NCBI GenBank assembly: GCA_964030475.1
Contig: CAXIPT010000001.1
Location: 9,687,510 to 9,751,509 of the forward strand
DNA from: Tethya wilhelma
Lineage: Eukaryota; Porifera; Demospongiae; Tethyida; Tethyidae
Reading direction: 5' to 3'
DNA: 64,000 nucleotides
The notes beneath the pieces were generated by a model. That model searched no databases, was not told the origin of the DNA, and was given only the letters and a program-made list of their open reading frames with translations. Position 1 is the first letter of the stretch; the number at the start of each line of letters is the position of its first letter. A program made the position numbers and the translations under genes. Positions 11,440 through 21,195 of this stretch are shown here, piece after piece.

Positions 11440-12324
11440 TGGAAAAACCTGCCGGTTAGAAAAATCTGCAAATTTTGAGTTAGCTATTCCACGTATATCT
11501 AGGCCTTCCTGGGAAGCGCATATCAAAATTTGGTAAGCATAGCTATAGTAAGCTCTTGCAAGCAGCCCTGCCTCCACTCGTGGCTTCCTAGAAAAACGGT
11601 TGTAAAGTTGTTGCTAGGTAAACTATGGGCGATCCGTATACTCTCCGTATCTTAATTAGATCATGTACACTACATGCTGAATATTACCACAGCCAGCCAC
11701 GTGGGGACTAAAAATCATTTAGTGAGAAGCGAGTAGCTTGGAAAGAAGGCCCAGAGGACAGCTAATGGACTGATGGAGGTAAGCGCTTGCCAGTAGAAAG
11801 ATAGATTCTAAGTAGAGTAAGTTCTAAGAACTAAGATAAGCCTCAAAATAACCTGTACACGATCGCCGTACAGGGAGAGGCATTACCTACGAGTAGAAAT
11901 CTACTGTATGAAAGCGCTTGGCTTAGACAAGTATGTACAAAGCTTTAGCTTACCTTTCTGCCCATGTGCTGTAGCAAAATTTTGAGATTAGTCAGCTTGT
12001 AAGTGGGAGAGAACATCAAATAATAAATCATTTTTAGTGGCAGCTGCCTTGCTCATTAATATTCGCTATGGTTTGTTGCACAGCATAGCAACTGTTCTCC
12101 GTGTTAGCAACTAAGTAAAAATGAACGAGGCTGAGACTACTGGCTATATCTCTGCAACAGAAGCAGCTCCACCCCTCAAATTTTGCACGGAGCATGCTGA
12201 GATGTAGCGCAGTGCATCGGTGCAAAAAAAAAAAATTTGCGCAAAAACGCGAATTAAACTAAAACCGCATTTTACTCCAAAAACAATAATTTCCTAACCG
12301 GCAGATTTTCCCTTGACAGGTCAC
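11440..12324. mobile_element. 885-bp non-autonomous element in P-element intron
   Basis: Flanked by an exact 8-bp duplication, ATATTATG at 11432-11439 and 12325-12332. The matching intron of copy 2 (51505-51565) lacks it. Its ends share the CTGCCGGTTAG core (left TGGAAAAACCTGCCGGTTAG, right reversed GTGACCTGTCAAGGGAAAAT then CTGCCGGTTAG). No long ORF. An 8-bp duplication fits a hAT-type mechanism. Related pieces lie at 21118-21195 and 60223-60530. Confidence 0.85.
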
Positions 12325-12381
12325 ATATTATGCACAATAAAAATTAATATTACTTCAAATCGCATTAAGACATGTCCTCAC

Positions 12382-12883
12382 CATTTCTGTCAGAGAAAAC
12401 ACCTCCATAGGAGTCAATTACAGGAGCGTACTTGGTGGTGTCTGTGATGCCAGGACAGATGTGCAGAAAATCCAAAACATTCAGTACGCTTGAGAGGTCT
12501 TCTACTGAGTGGATAGTTGCTGGTGCAGGGTGTAATGGAGGAGTCTCTCTGGTGCATATCTCATGGCTCCCTACCACCAGACGCCAACTCTCCCAGTTGA
12601 GGTGCAATGCCAATGTGACTCCCTCATGCTCTCTGTACACCCTCACATCTTCAGCGCTGCTTCTAGGCATGTCCAGATTCCAGTTCCTGAGGTCTGTCAA
12701 ACGTAACTTGGCACGAAACAGGACATTGTCTGCAATTTTGCGTGGCACAGAAACTGAAAGTGACTGTGGCTGGTACTTCTTGCGCACCCAGTTCTTCTTT
12801 GCTGTCAGCCTGAACTTTTGCTGGCCACGGCCCATGGTGTATCTGACAACAGTATTAGTTTTGTAGTCATAAAATTCATTCAT
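12382..12883 (-). CDS. P-like transposase, exon 1 (copy 1)
   Basis: Open from ATG at 12883 (MNEFYDYKTNTVVRYTMGRG) to a GTGAGG donor at 12381. Key blocks are KFRLTAKKNWVRKKYQP, VPRKIADNVLFRAKLRL, DVRVYREHEGVTLALHLNW, a HP-rich turn (PPLHPAPATIHSVEDL) and SDRNG. This N-terminal part recurs next to P-type cores in other repeat-encoded invertebrate proteins as I recall them. No THAP zinc finger (C-x2-4-C...C-x2-H) could be found here or upstream to the element end, which is unusual for a P-type transposase. Copy 2 has the same exon with a frame change. Confidence 0.7.
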
Positions 12884-13599
12884 TGGTACATGGTTATGTA
12901 GTGGGTGTCAGTGTGGCATGTACAAAAGTGGTGGCAGCTGTAAAGCAATTATGGTTTGTAGCTCCTTAGTAACAGACATATCAGCAAGCGTAGTAAACAA
13001 AAAAAAGTTATTATCAAGTCAACTACAGCACAGTGCCATACAATAATAGCAGAACTTTGCGTGGAAGGGTTCCTTGAGTGAACTCAAGGTAAACAAGGCG
13101 CTAAATGGTGTCACAGAATACCAACAGATGGCTGCTGTACCGCTCGCCTTTTACGGACAGTTCAACCATTTCTCATGCTGCAAGCTCTCCTTTGCTGAGT
13201 ACTGTTCCACACAACAAACAATAAAGCGCTAAAATATTCTAGTTTTCAATCAAAAGTACCCTTCGTGCTCTTGCGAGGGTGTCACAAGCAACTCTTTATA
13301 GAAAAACCTTGTAGCTAACTGGTCAACAAAACAGTCCCCAGTACAGTAAAGCAGCTTTCTTATATAAATTATGTTGCTTACCGTTATTCAGGACGTTTAC
13401 TATCGTAAAACTCAGTGTCGCTTTGCACAAGATGAACCAGGAAGCAAGTTTCAGTCTCCACCTACAGCCGCCATTAATGATATTCACACACAGAAACTGG
13501 GACACCAGAGTGGGCGGGTACTTAAGTATTGTGGTATACGGCTGTTTCCAATCCCGTGCCCGTATTACTTCTAATATCTATGGTTTTATATACATGAAG

Positions 13600-14075
13600 A
13601 GAATGTTCCGTGTGAAAATAAAACTAAATTTTTACAAGGTTTTTTTTGTGCTAGAAAATGTTTTCAAGGCAAAACAAATACTTTTTTTCAAAAGTGTCCT
13701 TTTTTGGTTTAAAAACTTTTCTAAGTCCATAGTCACTCAAAACGACAGTTTTTTTTCTCTTCCATGAGAAAACTTTGTTTTTCACTAAAAATTAATTTTA
13801 TATGTAGAGAATGTTTTGTTTTAAAAAAACTAAATTGTCACAAATATGTAGGCAATGTAAACTACTTTGTCAAATGTGTACTTTTTGATCTTAGAAAATT
13901 TTAGTCACTCAGAAAGACTAAGTTCCTTTTCTGTACCGTGGAAAACTTTGTTTTTCAAATCTTGATGTTTATTACATCAAGAGAATGTTGCGAAAAAAGG
14001 AAATTTTTAAAAAAATGTTTTTTTTGTGCTATAAAATGTTTTCAAGGCAAAATATGTGACCCAATTTTGAAAAAC
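13600..14075. repeat. 205-235 bp tandem repeat, about two copies (inverted relative to 21.2 kb array)
   Basis: Units contain GCTAGAAAATGTTTTCAAGG, a CTAAGT..AGTCACTCA block, AAAACTTTGTTTTTCA and GAGAATGTT. Read on the minus strand these match the array at 21196-22846. It begins within 20 bp of the end of P-like copy 1. No coding potential. Confidence 0.6.
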
Positions 14076-14343
14076 AGACCAGATGTATTCGCCGGTAAAA
14101 ATCGCGATTATTGTTTCTTTTGCAATTACGTCATAAGTAGATGCGGAAAACAAAATTTGATTTGGCTAGGTTAGATATAGCCTTTAAAAACCGATCGCTC
14201 AATACAGTTACTGTGCACAAAATGTCCATGAATATGTTGCTACAGTGTACTACAATCACTCCATATACTCTGTGTAATAATTATTCATGTTGCACATTGT
14301 AGTGAAACGAGTTTGTAGTAGAATATTTGCATACTGATGAAGC

Positions 14344-14515
14344 ACCCCTTAAAAATTTCTTCCAAGTCCTGCAAAGAAAGAAGAAAGCCAAAAGCTAACT
14401 CAAGAAGACAACAAGCAAATAATTACCTATAAAAAAGCCTCGCTAAAAATTTCTTCCAAGTACTGCAAAAAAAGAAGAAAGCCAAGAGATAACTCAAGAA
14501 GAAGATAACAATCAA
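14344..14515. repeat. two-copy tandem repeat, about 105 bp
   Basis: CTAAAAATTTCTTCCAAGT..CTGCAAA followed by AAGAAGAAAGCCAA and AACTCAAGAAGA occurs twice (near 14348 and 14453). It lies outside the left end of the ISL2EU element. Confidence 0.75.
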
Positions 14516-14915
14516 GTAAACTTAAGTGTAAGGTTAGCAGGTGAGTATTAAATAGAATGGTTACGCATAGAAATGACCAAAGTGCATGAAAAGTTCAAAA
14601 CAATCATGTATTTGGTTTTATTTACCCATCATAGGAAATACTAGTAAACAAACATGTGTGACAATAGGCCAGTTGCATGTAAGCACAAAAATTTTGATTA
14701 AATTCAATGATTGCGTGACATCACGTTTGGGACCCTAGGTGCCAAGCTAAAATGTATTGGCATGATACGGAAAACAATGATTTTCCAGTTTGAACTTCGC
14801 GCCAAAGCAAACGTGTATCGTATTACCTATTTAAACGGCCTTAACGTAAAACTAGAGGCATAGATCAACACGTTGCAAGTCCAAGCGTTCAAATCCAACA
14901 TAGCGTTCTTGAGTT

Positions 14916-16411
14916 ATGCCTAGCCATAGATGCTGTGTGTGCGGGAGAAGTAGAGAAAAAGAACCAGCATTGTCTTTTCACCACTTTCCAAGCCAGCGAA
15001 AGAGTCCAGAGCGAAGAGCTACCTGGATAAAAGAGTTTGAACTCTCTAAAGCCACGGTAACCAGTAACACTCGTGTTTGTGCTAGGCATTTCCCAGATGG
15101 AAACACTAAAAATCCTCCTTCCATGACCATTGGCAAACGTTTTGCCTCCCCCAAGAAGAAAGGGGCAAGAGCTGACAGAGCAAAGCACAGATATGAGCAA
15201 AGAGAGTTAAGCAGGTCTGAAAGTAAATAAGTCACACCTTCTCGTTCTTGTACACCGACAGGTGGATCCCAAATCACATTTCAACAACCAAGTATCACAC
15301 CTCTTGGAGAACAGCTGGTACATGACTTTGGAGTACATGAACTTCCAGCCACGTCAGATGTGAACCTTCAGAGGATAGAGTGTTGGTCAATACTGCCCTT
15401 TTAGCCCGAATTAAGGCACTGGAATCAGAACATTCTCGGCTAAGATCGGAGAAGTCAAAGAAGAACTATTTTAGATTAAACGATATCAAAGATGATGATA
15501 AATTGGCTCCATTCTACACAGGATTCATCTCATATTCTGTCTTACTTACCTTTTTTGAATTTTTGGGTCCTGTTGTACACCATCTCAATTTTTGGGGATC
15601 AAAGGAGGGTGTCTGTGTGATACAACAATCAAGGAAACTGGATCCAGAGAATCACTTGTTTCTTACCTTGGTGAAACTCAAACTAAATTTGAAGATCACT
15701 GATCTTGCATTCCTGTTCGGCCTATCCGTCTCAAGATACTTAACCACTTTGATATGCTTCTTGTATCAGCACTTGAAAGAAATAGAATGGATGCCTACTG
15801 TATGCCAAGTATCAGAAACTCTACCAACTTCATTTCGAGAAAAATTCCCCACTACATTTGCCATAATTGATGGGAGCGAGATATTTATTGAGACGCCAAC
15901 AGATCTGCATATGCACTTTTCGACTTGGAGTGAATACAAACACCACAACACAGCCAAGTTCTTATTTGCATGTACTCCAAATGGAGTCATATGTTATGTG
16001 TCACCATTGTATGTGGGGTCTATTTCCAATGTACAACTCGCCCGTAAATGTGGATTCCTTGAAGCACTTGAGGACAAGCCTGGAATATCCATCATATGGC
16101 TGACAGAGGCTTTACAGTGAAGGACATGTTGAAAGAGTTGAAAATTGATTTAAATATTCCCCCATTTCTGGAAGGTCGCACACGATTACCTACTGCAGAA
16201 GTAGATAAGGAAAGAAAATTGCATCTCTCCGTATCCATGTTGAGTGAGCTATAGGACGTATGAAATATATAGCATCTTGAAGCAAACTATCCCATTATCA
16301 ATGGCTAGATTAACCAATCAGATTGTGTTCGTGTGTGCATACTTAACTAATTTCCAACCAGCATTGGTTCCTCTTCCAGCACAAGGAGATGATGATGCAG
16401 TAGAAGAATAA
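14916..16411 (+). pseudogene. ISL2EU transposase (THAP + HTH + DDE_Tnp_4)
   Basis: Cuts and rejoins element ends. The THAP zinc finger is at the N-terminus: C6, C9, W37 and a VCARHF step with C55 and H58, from the ATG at 14916. A TAA at 15228-15230 interrupts; the same frame then continues (GGSQITFQQPSITPLGEQLV) to near 15360, where a one-base shift leads to LLARIKALESEHSRL, DIKDDDKLAPFYTGF and the helix-turn-helix. The DDE core has the first Asp in TFAIIDGSEIFIE; a shift near 16100 leads to MADRGFTVKDML with the second Asp; a further shift leads to RIHVE then TGA then AIGRMK, carrying the Glu. The gene ends with a TAA at 16409. At least three frame changes and two stops make it a pseudogene. 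Confidence 0.88.
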
Positions 16412-16547
16412 ATGTTTACATACCATTGTATATAAGTGTACATGAACATTAGAAGAATAAAAGTTTACATACCATTGTATATAAGTGTACATGAACATTA
16501 GAAGAATAAAAGTTTACATACCATTGTATATAAGTGTACATGAACTT
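16402..16547. repeat. three-copy tandem repeat, period 49 bp
   Basis: Units starting AGAAGAATAA(A)AGTTTACAT begin at 16402, 16451 and 16500. The first overlaps the transposase stop codon. The third unit runs into the left arm of the hairpin at 16512. Confidence 0.95.
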
Positions 16548-16679
16548 GTGATTAATAGAGAGAGAGAGAAGCTAGCATGTGTCTGAATCTTCGGCAGAAG
16601 ATTCAGACACATGCTAGCTTCTCTCTCTCTCTCTCTAGTAATCACATGTTCATGTACACTTATATACAATGGTATGTAA
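16512..16679. repeat. long hairpin between the convergent ISL2EU genes
   Basis: Arms of 80 nt (16512-16591) and 82 nt (16598-16679) pair with only a few mismatches around a 6-nt loop (CGGCAG). The arms include a (GA)n/(TC)n run and the 49-bp tandem unit sequence. It sits between the end of the transposase gene (16411) and the end of the YqaJ gene (16760), so transcripts from either side would form a strong stem. Confidence 0.95.
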
Positions 16680-16759
16680 ACATTTGTCACATTGTCACAC
16701 AAACAATAGTTATTATTGTTACAATCTATGTTCCAAAAATGTACACAATTTTTAAAAAG

Positions 16760-18260
16760 TTATTGTGCTAAGTTTCTGATTGGGAGTCCTAGGGAATGAA
16801 TAGGACTTACTATTTCTGGTGCAACACAGTTGTTAAATAATCCTATAAGCTTTGGTAAGAGTTTTTCCTTCCAAAAGTCTTCATTGAACCTTATCCTTTG
16901 AACACTCACCCCTTTAGTTGTATAAATACAGAAGTCACACCATGGACGTTGTCCAATCGCCATTTGTCACTGAATTTGAGCAAAGTATGCATGGGTTTCT
17001 TTCAAGTACAGCTGTCCCGATACTTCATCTGCTGTACAACAGAATCCAGAAATAGTACATGCCTCTGTAGGTGTAAGCATCCTGGCTTTGAATGGATACT
17101 TGACTTCCAAAAAACCAAAAGGCTCAGAGTGATTAGATGGGTCATACACAGCCCCATCAGGTGAAGCTCCTAAAAATGGATGTGATTGGCATATAAGAAA
17201 TCCAGAAGGACTAACTGATAGTTCAGAGTGGCCACGGTTGTGCTGATATGCAACGTACTCTGTGATGGCAGTCGGTTCCTTCTCTATCCCATATTCTGTA
17301 GCAACTGTTGAGAACATTCTTGGTCTGATGATTCTCAAAACCAAACTATCTGGAGGAGTGCTATCTTTTCTTGAGAGAACTGATCCAAAATTTGAAGCTG
17401 TTGTAGGATATCGTCTGACTAAGTACCAGAGTGAGGAGTTTCTCTGCTCCCTAGTGTTCTGCTCAATGTGTCGAGCTTGATCTTCTGTAACTTCCAAACT
17501 GCTTTTGAATGCTTTAATTGTGTCACGCAATGAACTGTAATCAGGAATACTGGGAGCTACAATGGAGACAGAATCATCCCAGTAACAGCAGGCGCTATCG
17601 AGCAACAGAGAAATACAAAGTTGTTCTCCATTCAACTTGCGTAACAAATCAGGTAGGTGGTCTTTAGCTGTTCCTCTAAACTAGGGTGGTTTGGGATCAA
17701 AATCTTCAATTGGTTTCATGATTCTTTTGTCAGGCTTACGGAAATTGTGTTTCTGGAAGACAGCTTCTGACATAGGCATTTTAGCTGTGTTTACGTTTCT
17801 TTGGTGGCTTCCACTGAACGCTAGCTCTTCAGCAGAGTGCACATTAGGCTTGAGATTGAATGATGAAGGATGGAGGCTTGAAAGAGCATGAAGAACAGCT
17901 GATACATGAGTGCAACTAGCTGACTCACTGTGTGTGTGTGTGAGTGTGTGTGTGTGTGTGAGTGTCTGAGTGTGTGTGTGAGAGAGTGTACATGTGTGTG
18001 ATGTATATATTAAAAAAAATATGAACATACCTAGTAGCTGAGCAAATGGTTGCTAGTTCCCTTCTCTCCCCAAAGCATGTACACAGTGTACAAACCCTGC
18101 TTCATAGAAGGCTTCATCTGACAGCGAACATGACAGTAAGCTGGGTGCGACACATGCACTTCCATTTGTTGTAATCTCCCAGAAGCCCAATGAGTGTATC
18201 CTTGCGCAAGTGCCCTAAAAGCACCCTGGTCACCATAATGGCCCAAATGTCCAGCAAGGT
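16760..18260 (-). pseudogene. YqaJ-type exonuclease with SWIM finger (ISL2EU second gene)
   Basis: Lambda-exonuclease-fold nuclease of the YqaJ family, the accessory protein of ISL2EU transposons; its role in transposition is not established. The 5' exon (about 18260-18032) reads RALAQGYTHWASGRLQQMEV and HPAYCHVRCQMKPSMK. After an intron full of (CA)n, the next exon (from about 17936) has the SWIM-type SCTHVSAVLHAL, then MKPIEDFDP. The nuclease core follows: TRPRMFSTVATEYGIEKEPT-like entry motif (GIEKEPTAITEY), FLGASPDGAV and FLEVKYPF, giving the E, D and ExK residues of a PD-(D/E)XK site. The C-terminus has CDFCIYTTKGVSVQRI. In-frame TAG near 17682 and TGA near 16965 interrupt it. First exons upstream of 18260 were not defined. 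Confidence 0.85.
17930..17995. repeat. (TG)n microsatellite in YqaJ intron
   Basis: Interrupted TG/CA repeat with GA variants. It forms most of the polypyrimidine side of the intron before the SCTHV exon on the minus strand. Confidence 0.95.
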
Positions 18261-18483
18261 AAGTATTATACCAAACTTACAGTAGGAATATAAAATGAAG
18301 GGGAAAAAAAGCAGCAAGTAAACAAATATTAGCGTAACTGAAGTGAGATATTTTAATGTTTACCTGAGGTCACAAGAGGAATATGATACCAAGGTCTTTA
18401 CATGTGGCTTCAGAGACCAGTTTCCATTCTCTAAGAGGAGGAGATAGTGGCCCTGGTCAAGCAACTTGTTGTCCAGAGAGATG

Positions 18484-18491
18484 TGACGTCA
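18484..18491. promoter_or_regulatory. CRE-like palindrome TGACGTCA near right end of ISL2EU
   Basis: Perfect cAMP-response-element palindrome 31 bp inside the right terminal repeat, upstream of the YqaJ gene. A one-base variant, TGACATCA at 14716-14723, sits 33 bp inside the left repeat, upstream of the transposase. A promoter role is inferred from position. Confidence 0.4.
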
Positions 18492-18540
18492 CATTTAATT
18501 AATACAATGCATTCCTTAGCTCTTACATGCAACTGGCCTA

Positions 18541-19761
18541 TTCAGTTTTAGAAACAAGTGATTCTTTTAATAATGATAACTACTACCTACTACCTGTATG
18601 TATCCTCAAAGAGCCACGTAGAGACTGCCAGGTCAGTTTGTTGGTCAGTCTGTTTCGTACTCCTTTGTACTCATCAGCGTGACATTCTCCGTCTCTGTAT
18701 GTGTGTGTGTGTGCATGTGCATATGTGTATGGACTGTAGGTTACTGTACTGCAAATTACTTTAGTGAGCTTACCTTGTAAGTATTGAGTTGGGGTGTCAT
18801 GGTTATTATTATGCTTTATAGTGTTCGATGGGAGCTATGTGTCGTTTCTAAGTATTTCGTACAGTTCAAGTTTGATTTCTCATGGCTCTTGTGGTATCAA
18901 CTCACATTCCCTCTAGCTGATATTACCCAGCTTGGACATTTCCCACAGAACTTGAGAAGTATAAACCACCAGTGTTTAATTTTATTGTCTTATAGCTGTT
19001 AACTCACTCGTGTCCAGGTTGTTTGCAGAGAGTACACACTACCTTCCTTCGTTTTACTGTTTGTGACAGCATTGTCTTATACTGTTGGTAGTGTTATAGT
19101 GGATGATGCAGCAGTTTCGACACAAGGCTCTAGTCGGGTAGTTGCCATGTAATCTGCTGGCTTTGGACACACAGAATTTTGGTGTTTTTCGTCAACAAAC
19201 TCGGATTTTCTCATAGAGGTAAACTTGTCTCTCTTTGCTGACTGCAATTACTTCTAGCATATCAGATGGGTTTGGCCTCCAGTGTTTGTTTTTGAGCATT
19301 AATCTCTGTTCTGTTTTGTCGCTGTCACTGTCTGTGTTCATTCATAGAAATGTAAACCAGGAGTTTGGAATCGAAGACAAAGTTGTTTTACATCTTCATT
19401 CCCTTTGTTCTAGTTTGTTTAAAGTTATCGTTGAAAAAGTTTGTCCAGTCATATGTAGGTACTAAGACTTTTCCAAAAGAGTGTAAAGAGAAAATGACAT
19501 CAAGTTGTTAAAAGTTAACTTTTACTGTTTATTAACCTTGTTGTGCATAGTTTACAACTGCATAATCTTCGACAATGGGAGCGATGTCATCCAGGCAGTC
19601 CACCTTGCTCCTTCTAATTGCCCTCTTTTAGAGGCCAAAGCACAAGTCTGGAAAGAACTTGGTGTGTCCAACAATGAGAAACGACAAGGTAATCTTTGTG
19701 TTAATACTGACCATGACTCTTCATGATATATATTGCATCATGTATTTGTAAATGTGAGTGT

Positions 19762-19847
<86 letters not shown>

Positions 19848-19881
19848 ATACATGTGACAAGACTAACATACCTGTTCTTAT
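18541..19881. other. no gene recognised; TG-rich noncoding stretch
   Basis: Only short ORFs without recognisable motifs. A (TG)n tract of about 90 bp runs from about 19757 to 19848, and a second tract lies at about 19928-19955 inside the neighbouring MITE. Confidence 0.5.
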
Positions 19882-20506
19882 TAACCCTTGGTGCGCATGC
19901 GCAGCAGGGGTTATGGTAGTCGTTTTGTCTGTGTGTGTGTGTGTGTGTGTGTGTTCCAACTATATCTCAAGAACGGCAGCTCCAGTCTTCAAAAGCGGCA
20001 TACCAAGGTAAAATAATCGAGATTATCTAAAAAAATTACACAAAGAATTCAACAAAAGCCTGTAGTTCCTGAGATATGAAGCTTTTTAGCCTCTTTGAGC
20101 GCTAAGCTTCGAGGCCACACCCATAATTTTGGGGGACGAGCCTGAGCGAGCTTCATAGCATAGACAGTAGAAGCTTAGCTACTGATATAAAATGGCCTGA
20201 GGTCCTTTTACAAAGCAACAAAAGCCTATAGTTTCTGAAATCTGAGGCTTTTCAGCCTATCTGAGCTAAGCTTCGAGGCCACACCCATTCATCCTGTTAA
20301 AATTTTGGGGCAAGCATGAGGGGCGAGCCTGAGCGAGTCCCATAGCATAGCTGCAGACCTGCTTATTGATACACACTCATCCAACTACATTATACAGACA
20401 TAATTATACTGAATCTTATAAGTATTTTGATGGTATTTGATATATTATAGCATGCAGTTTATTGTGTAGTCTAATATTATATTGCCTATGTACGCACCAA
20501 GGGTTA
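19882..20506. mobile_element. MITE-like element with 14-bp terminal inverted repeats
   Basis: TAACCCTTGGTGCG at 19882-19895 is mirrored by CGCACCAAGGGTTA at 20493-20506. Just inside the left end is TGCGCATGCGCA (19892-19903), a perfect NRF-1-type palindrome. Inside are a (TG)n tract and two direct copies (about 175 bp) of a module running from CAACAAAAGCCT to GGCGAGCCTGAGCGAG. No ORF is meaningful. Target duplication could not be decided. Confidence 0.7.
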
Positions 20507-20682
20507 TGCACCTTGGTGCCTTCATTTCAGTTGTTGGCTTGAAGAGTGAGTTCTGTTTCCCGAAATTGTGATTGCTGAAGTACTGCCTCATTAATCAGGT
20601 TATTGAGCTAAAATGTAAAGTCCATTGTATGATGTCTTTGTATTCAAGTTCATCCTACATTCTTATAATTCTTGGAATGGCA

Positions 20683-20990
20683 TCACAACAGATTCCTAAT
20701 ATTGCACACTTTCTTGGTGTCAAATAGTAGATGGGTCCAGGTTGTTGAGGGCTGTAAGGTGTGTATGTAGTGAGACAGAGAAAGAATAATAGCCTGGATT
20801 TTAGTTACATCTATATACTGTACCTGTTGTGCCATGTCAAACGAGAAGTGGACTGCTATATTTTTGGAACATAGCTCTAGCTGGAAGTGTAGCTCAGGTA
20901 AAGAAAACACATCATTCATAGTGTTCTTTGTGGCATCACATTGTTTCTTATATAAGGAGCGTTCTTTGGATGAGCTTCCTGTATCTTGAC
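20683..20990 (-). pseudogene. two-exon relic of an uncharacterised transposon-borne protein
   Basis: The first exon (about 20990-20824) reads KNTMNDVFSLPELHFQLELC and AVHFSFDMAQQ before a GTACAG donor. A 72-bp intron follows with a TTACAG acceptor at 20752; the second exon (20751 leftward) gives PGPIYYLTPRKCAILGICC in one frame. The pair SFDxAQQ and PGPIYxLTPRKC is a signature of a large invertebrate repeat-encoded family as I remember it, with unknown function. Exon frames do not join cleanly and the remaining exons are absent. Confidence 0.55.
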
Positions 20991-21117
20991 AACCTAAATA
21001 CATGTCCATAATTTTTATATTCAGGAATGCATGTTAACAGCACATGCATGATTAATTATTCTCTAGTTATATAACCTCTGTTTTGGCTTCTTCAGATTTG
21101 TTGGTGGCTCGCAATAT

Positions 21118-21195
21118 GTGACCTGTCAAGGGAAAACGTGCCGGTTAGGAAATTATTGTTTTTGGAGTAAAATGCGGTTTTAGTTTAATTCGCGT
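21118..21195. mobile_element. end fragment of the 885-bp element family
   Basis: GTGACCTGTCAAGGGAAAAC then GTGCCGGTTAGGAAATTATTG and following bases match, inverted, the right end of the element at 11440-12324 for about 78 bp. It then runs straight into the 205-bp tandem array. Confidence 0.75.

Larger units (their letters stand above)
9623..13582 (-). mobile_element. P-element-like transposon, copy 1 (truncated at gap)
   Basis: Minus-strand element whose 5' terminal repeat is at 13543-13582 (outermost bases CATAGATATTAGAAGTAATA on the element strand). The same 40-bp end is found at 50325 and, inverted, ending at 58559 in copy 2. It carries a spliced transposase gene: exon 1 12883-12382, exon 2 11429-10261, exon 3 10177-10025, exon 4 9961 to about 9780, exon 5 9746 to the gap. 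An 885-bp element sits in intron 1. The 3' end is lost at the gap. Confidence 0.85.
14667..18538. mobile_element. ISL2EU-type DNA transposon, structurally complete
   Basis: A 17-bp perfect terminal inverted repeat, GGCCAGTTGCATGTAAG, lies at 14667-14683 and 18522-18538, each flanked by TA (14665-14666, 18539-18540). The element is 3872 bp and contains two convergent genes: a THAP-DDE transposase reading right and a YqaJ-type exonuclease reading left. This two-gene pairing is the known hallmark of the ISL2EU (IS4EU) group. Subterminal cAMP-response-like motifs occur at both ends (TGACATCA at 14716, TGACGTCA at 18484). Both genes carry disabling mutations, so the copy is probably no longer autonomous. 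Confidence 0.9.

Noticed and set aside
12432..12866. 144-codon plus-strand ORF
   Set aside because: Antisense shadow of P-like exon 1; the same shadow appears in copy 2.
13371..14174. Phe/Lys-rich plus-strand ORFs right of P-like copy 1
   Set aside because: They are the terminal repeat and the A/T-rich tandem array read as protein.
19733..20011. ORFs rich in Val-Cys or Thr-His
   Set aside because: Translation of a (TG)n microsatellite.
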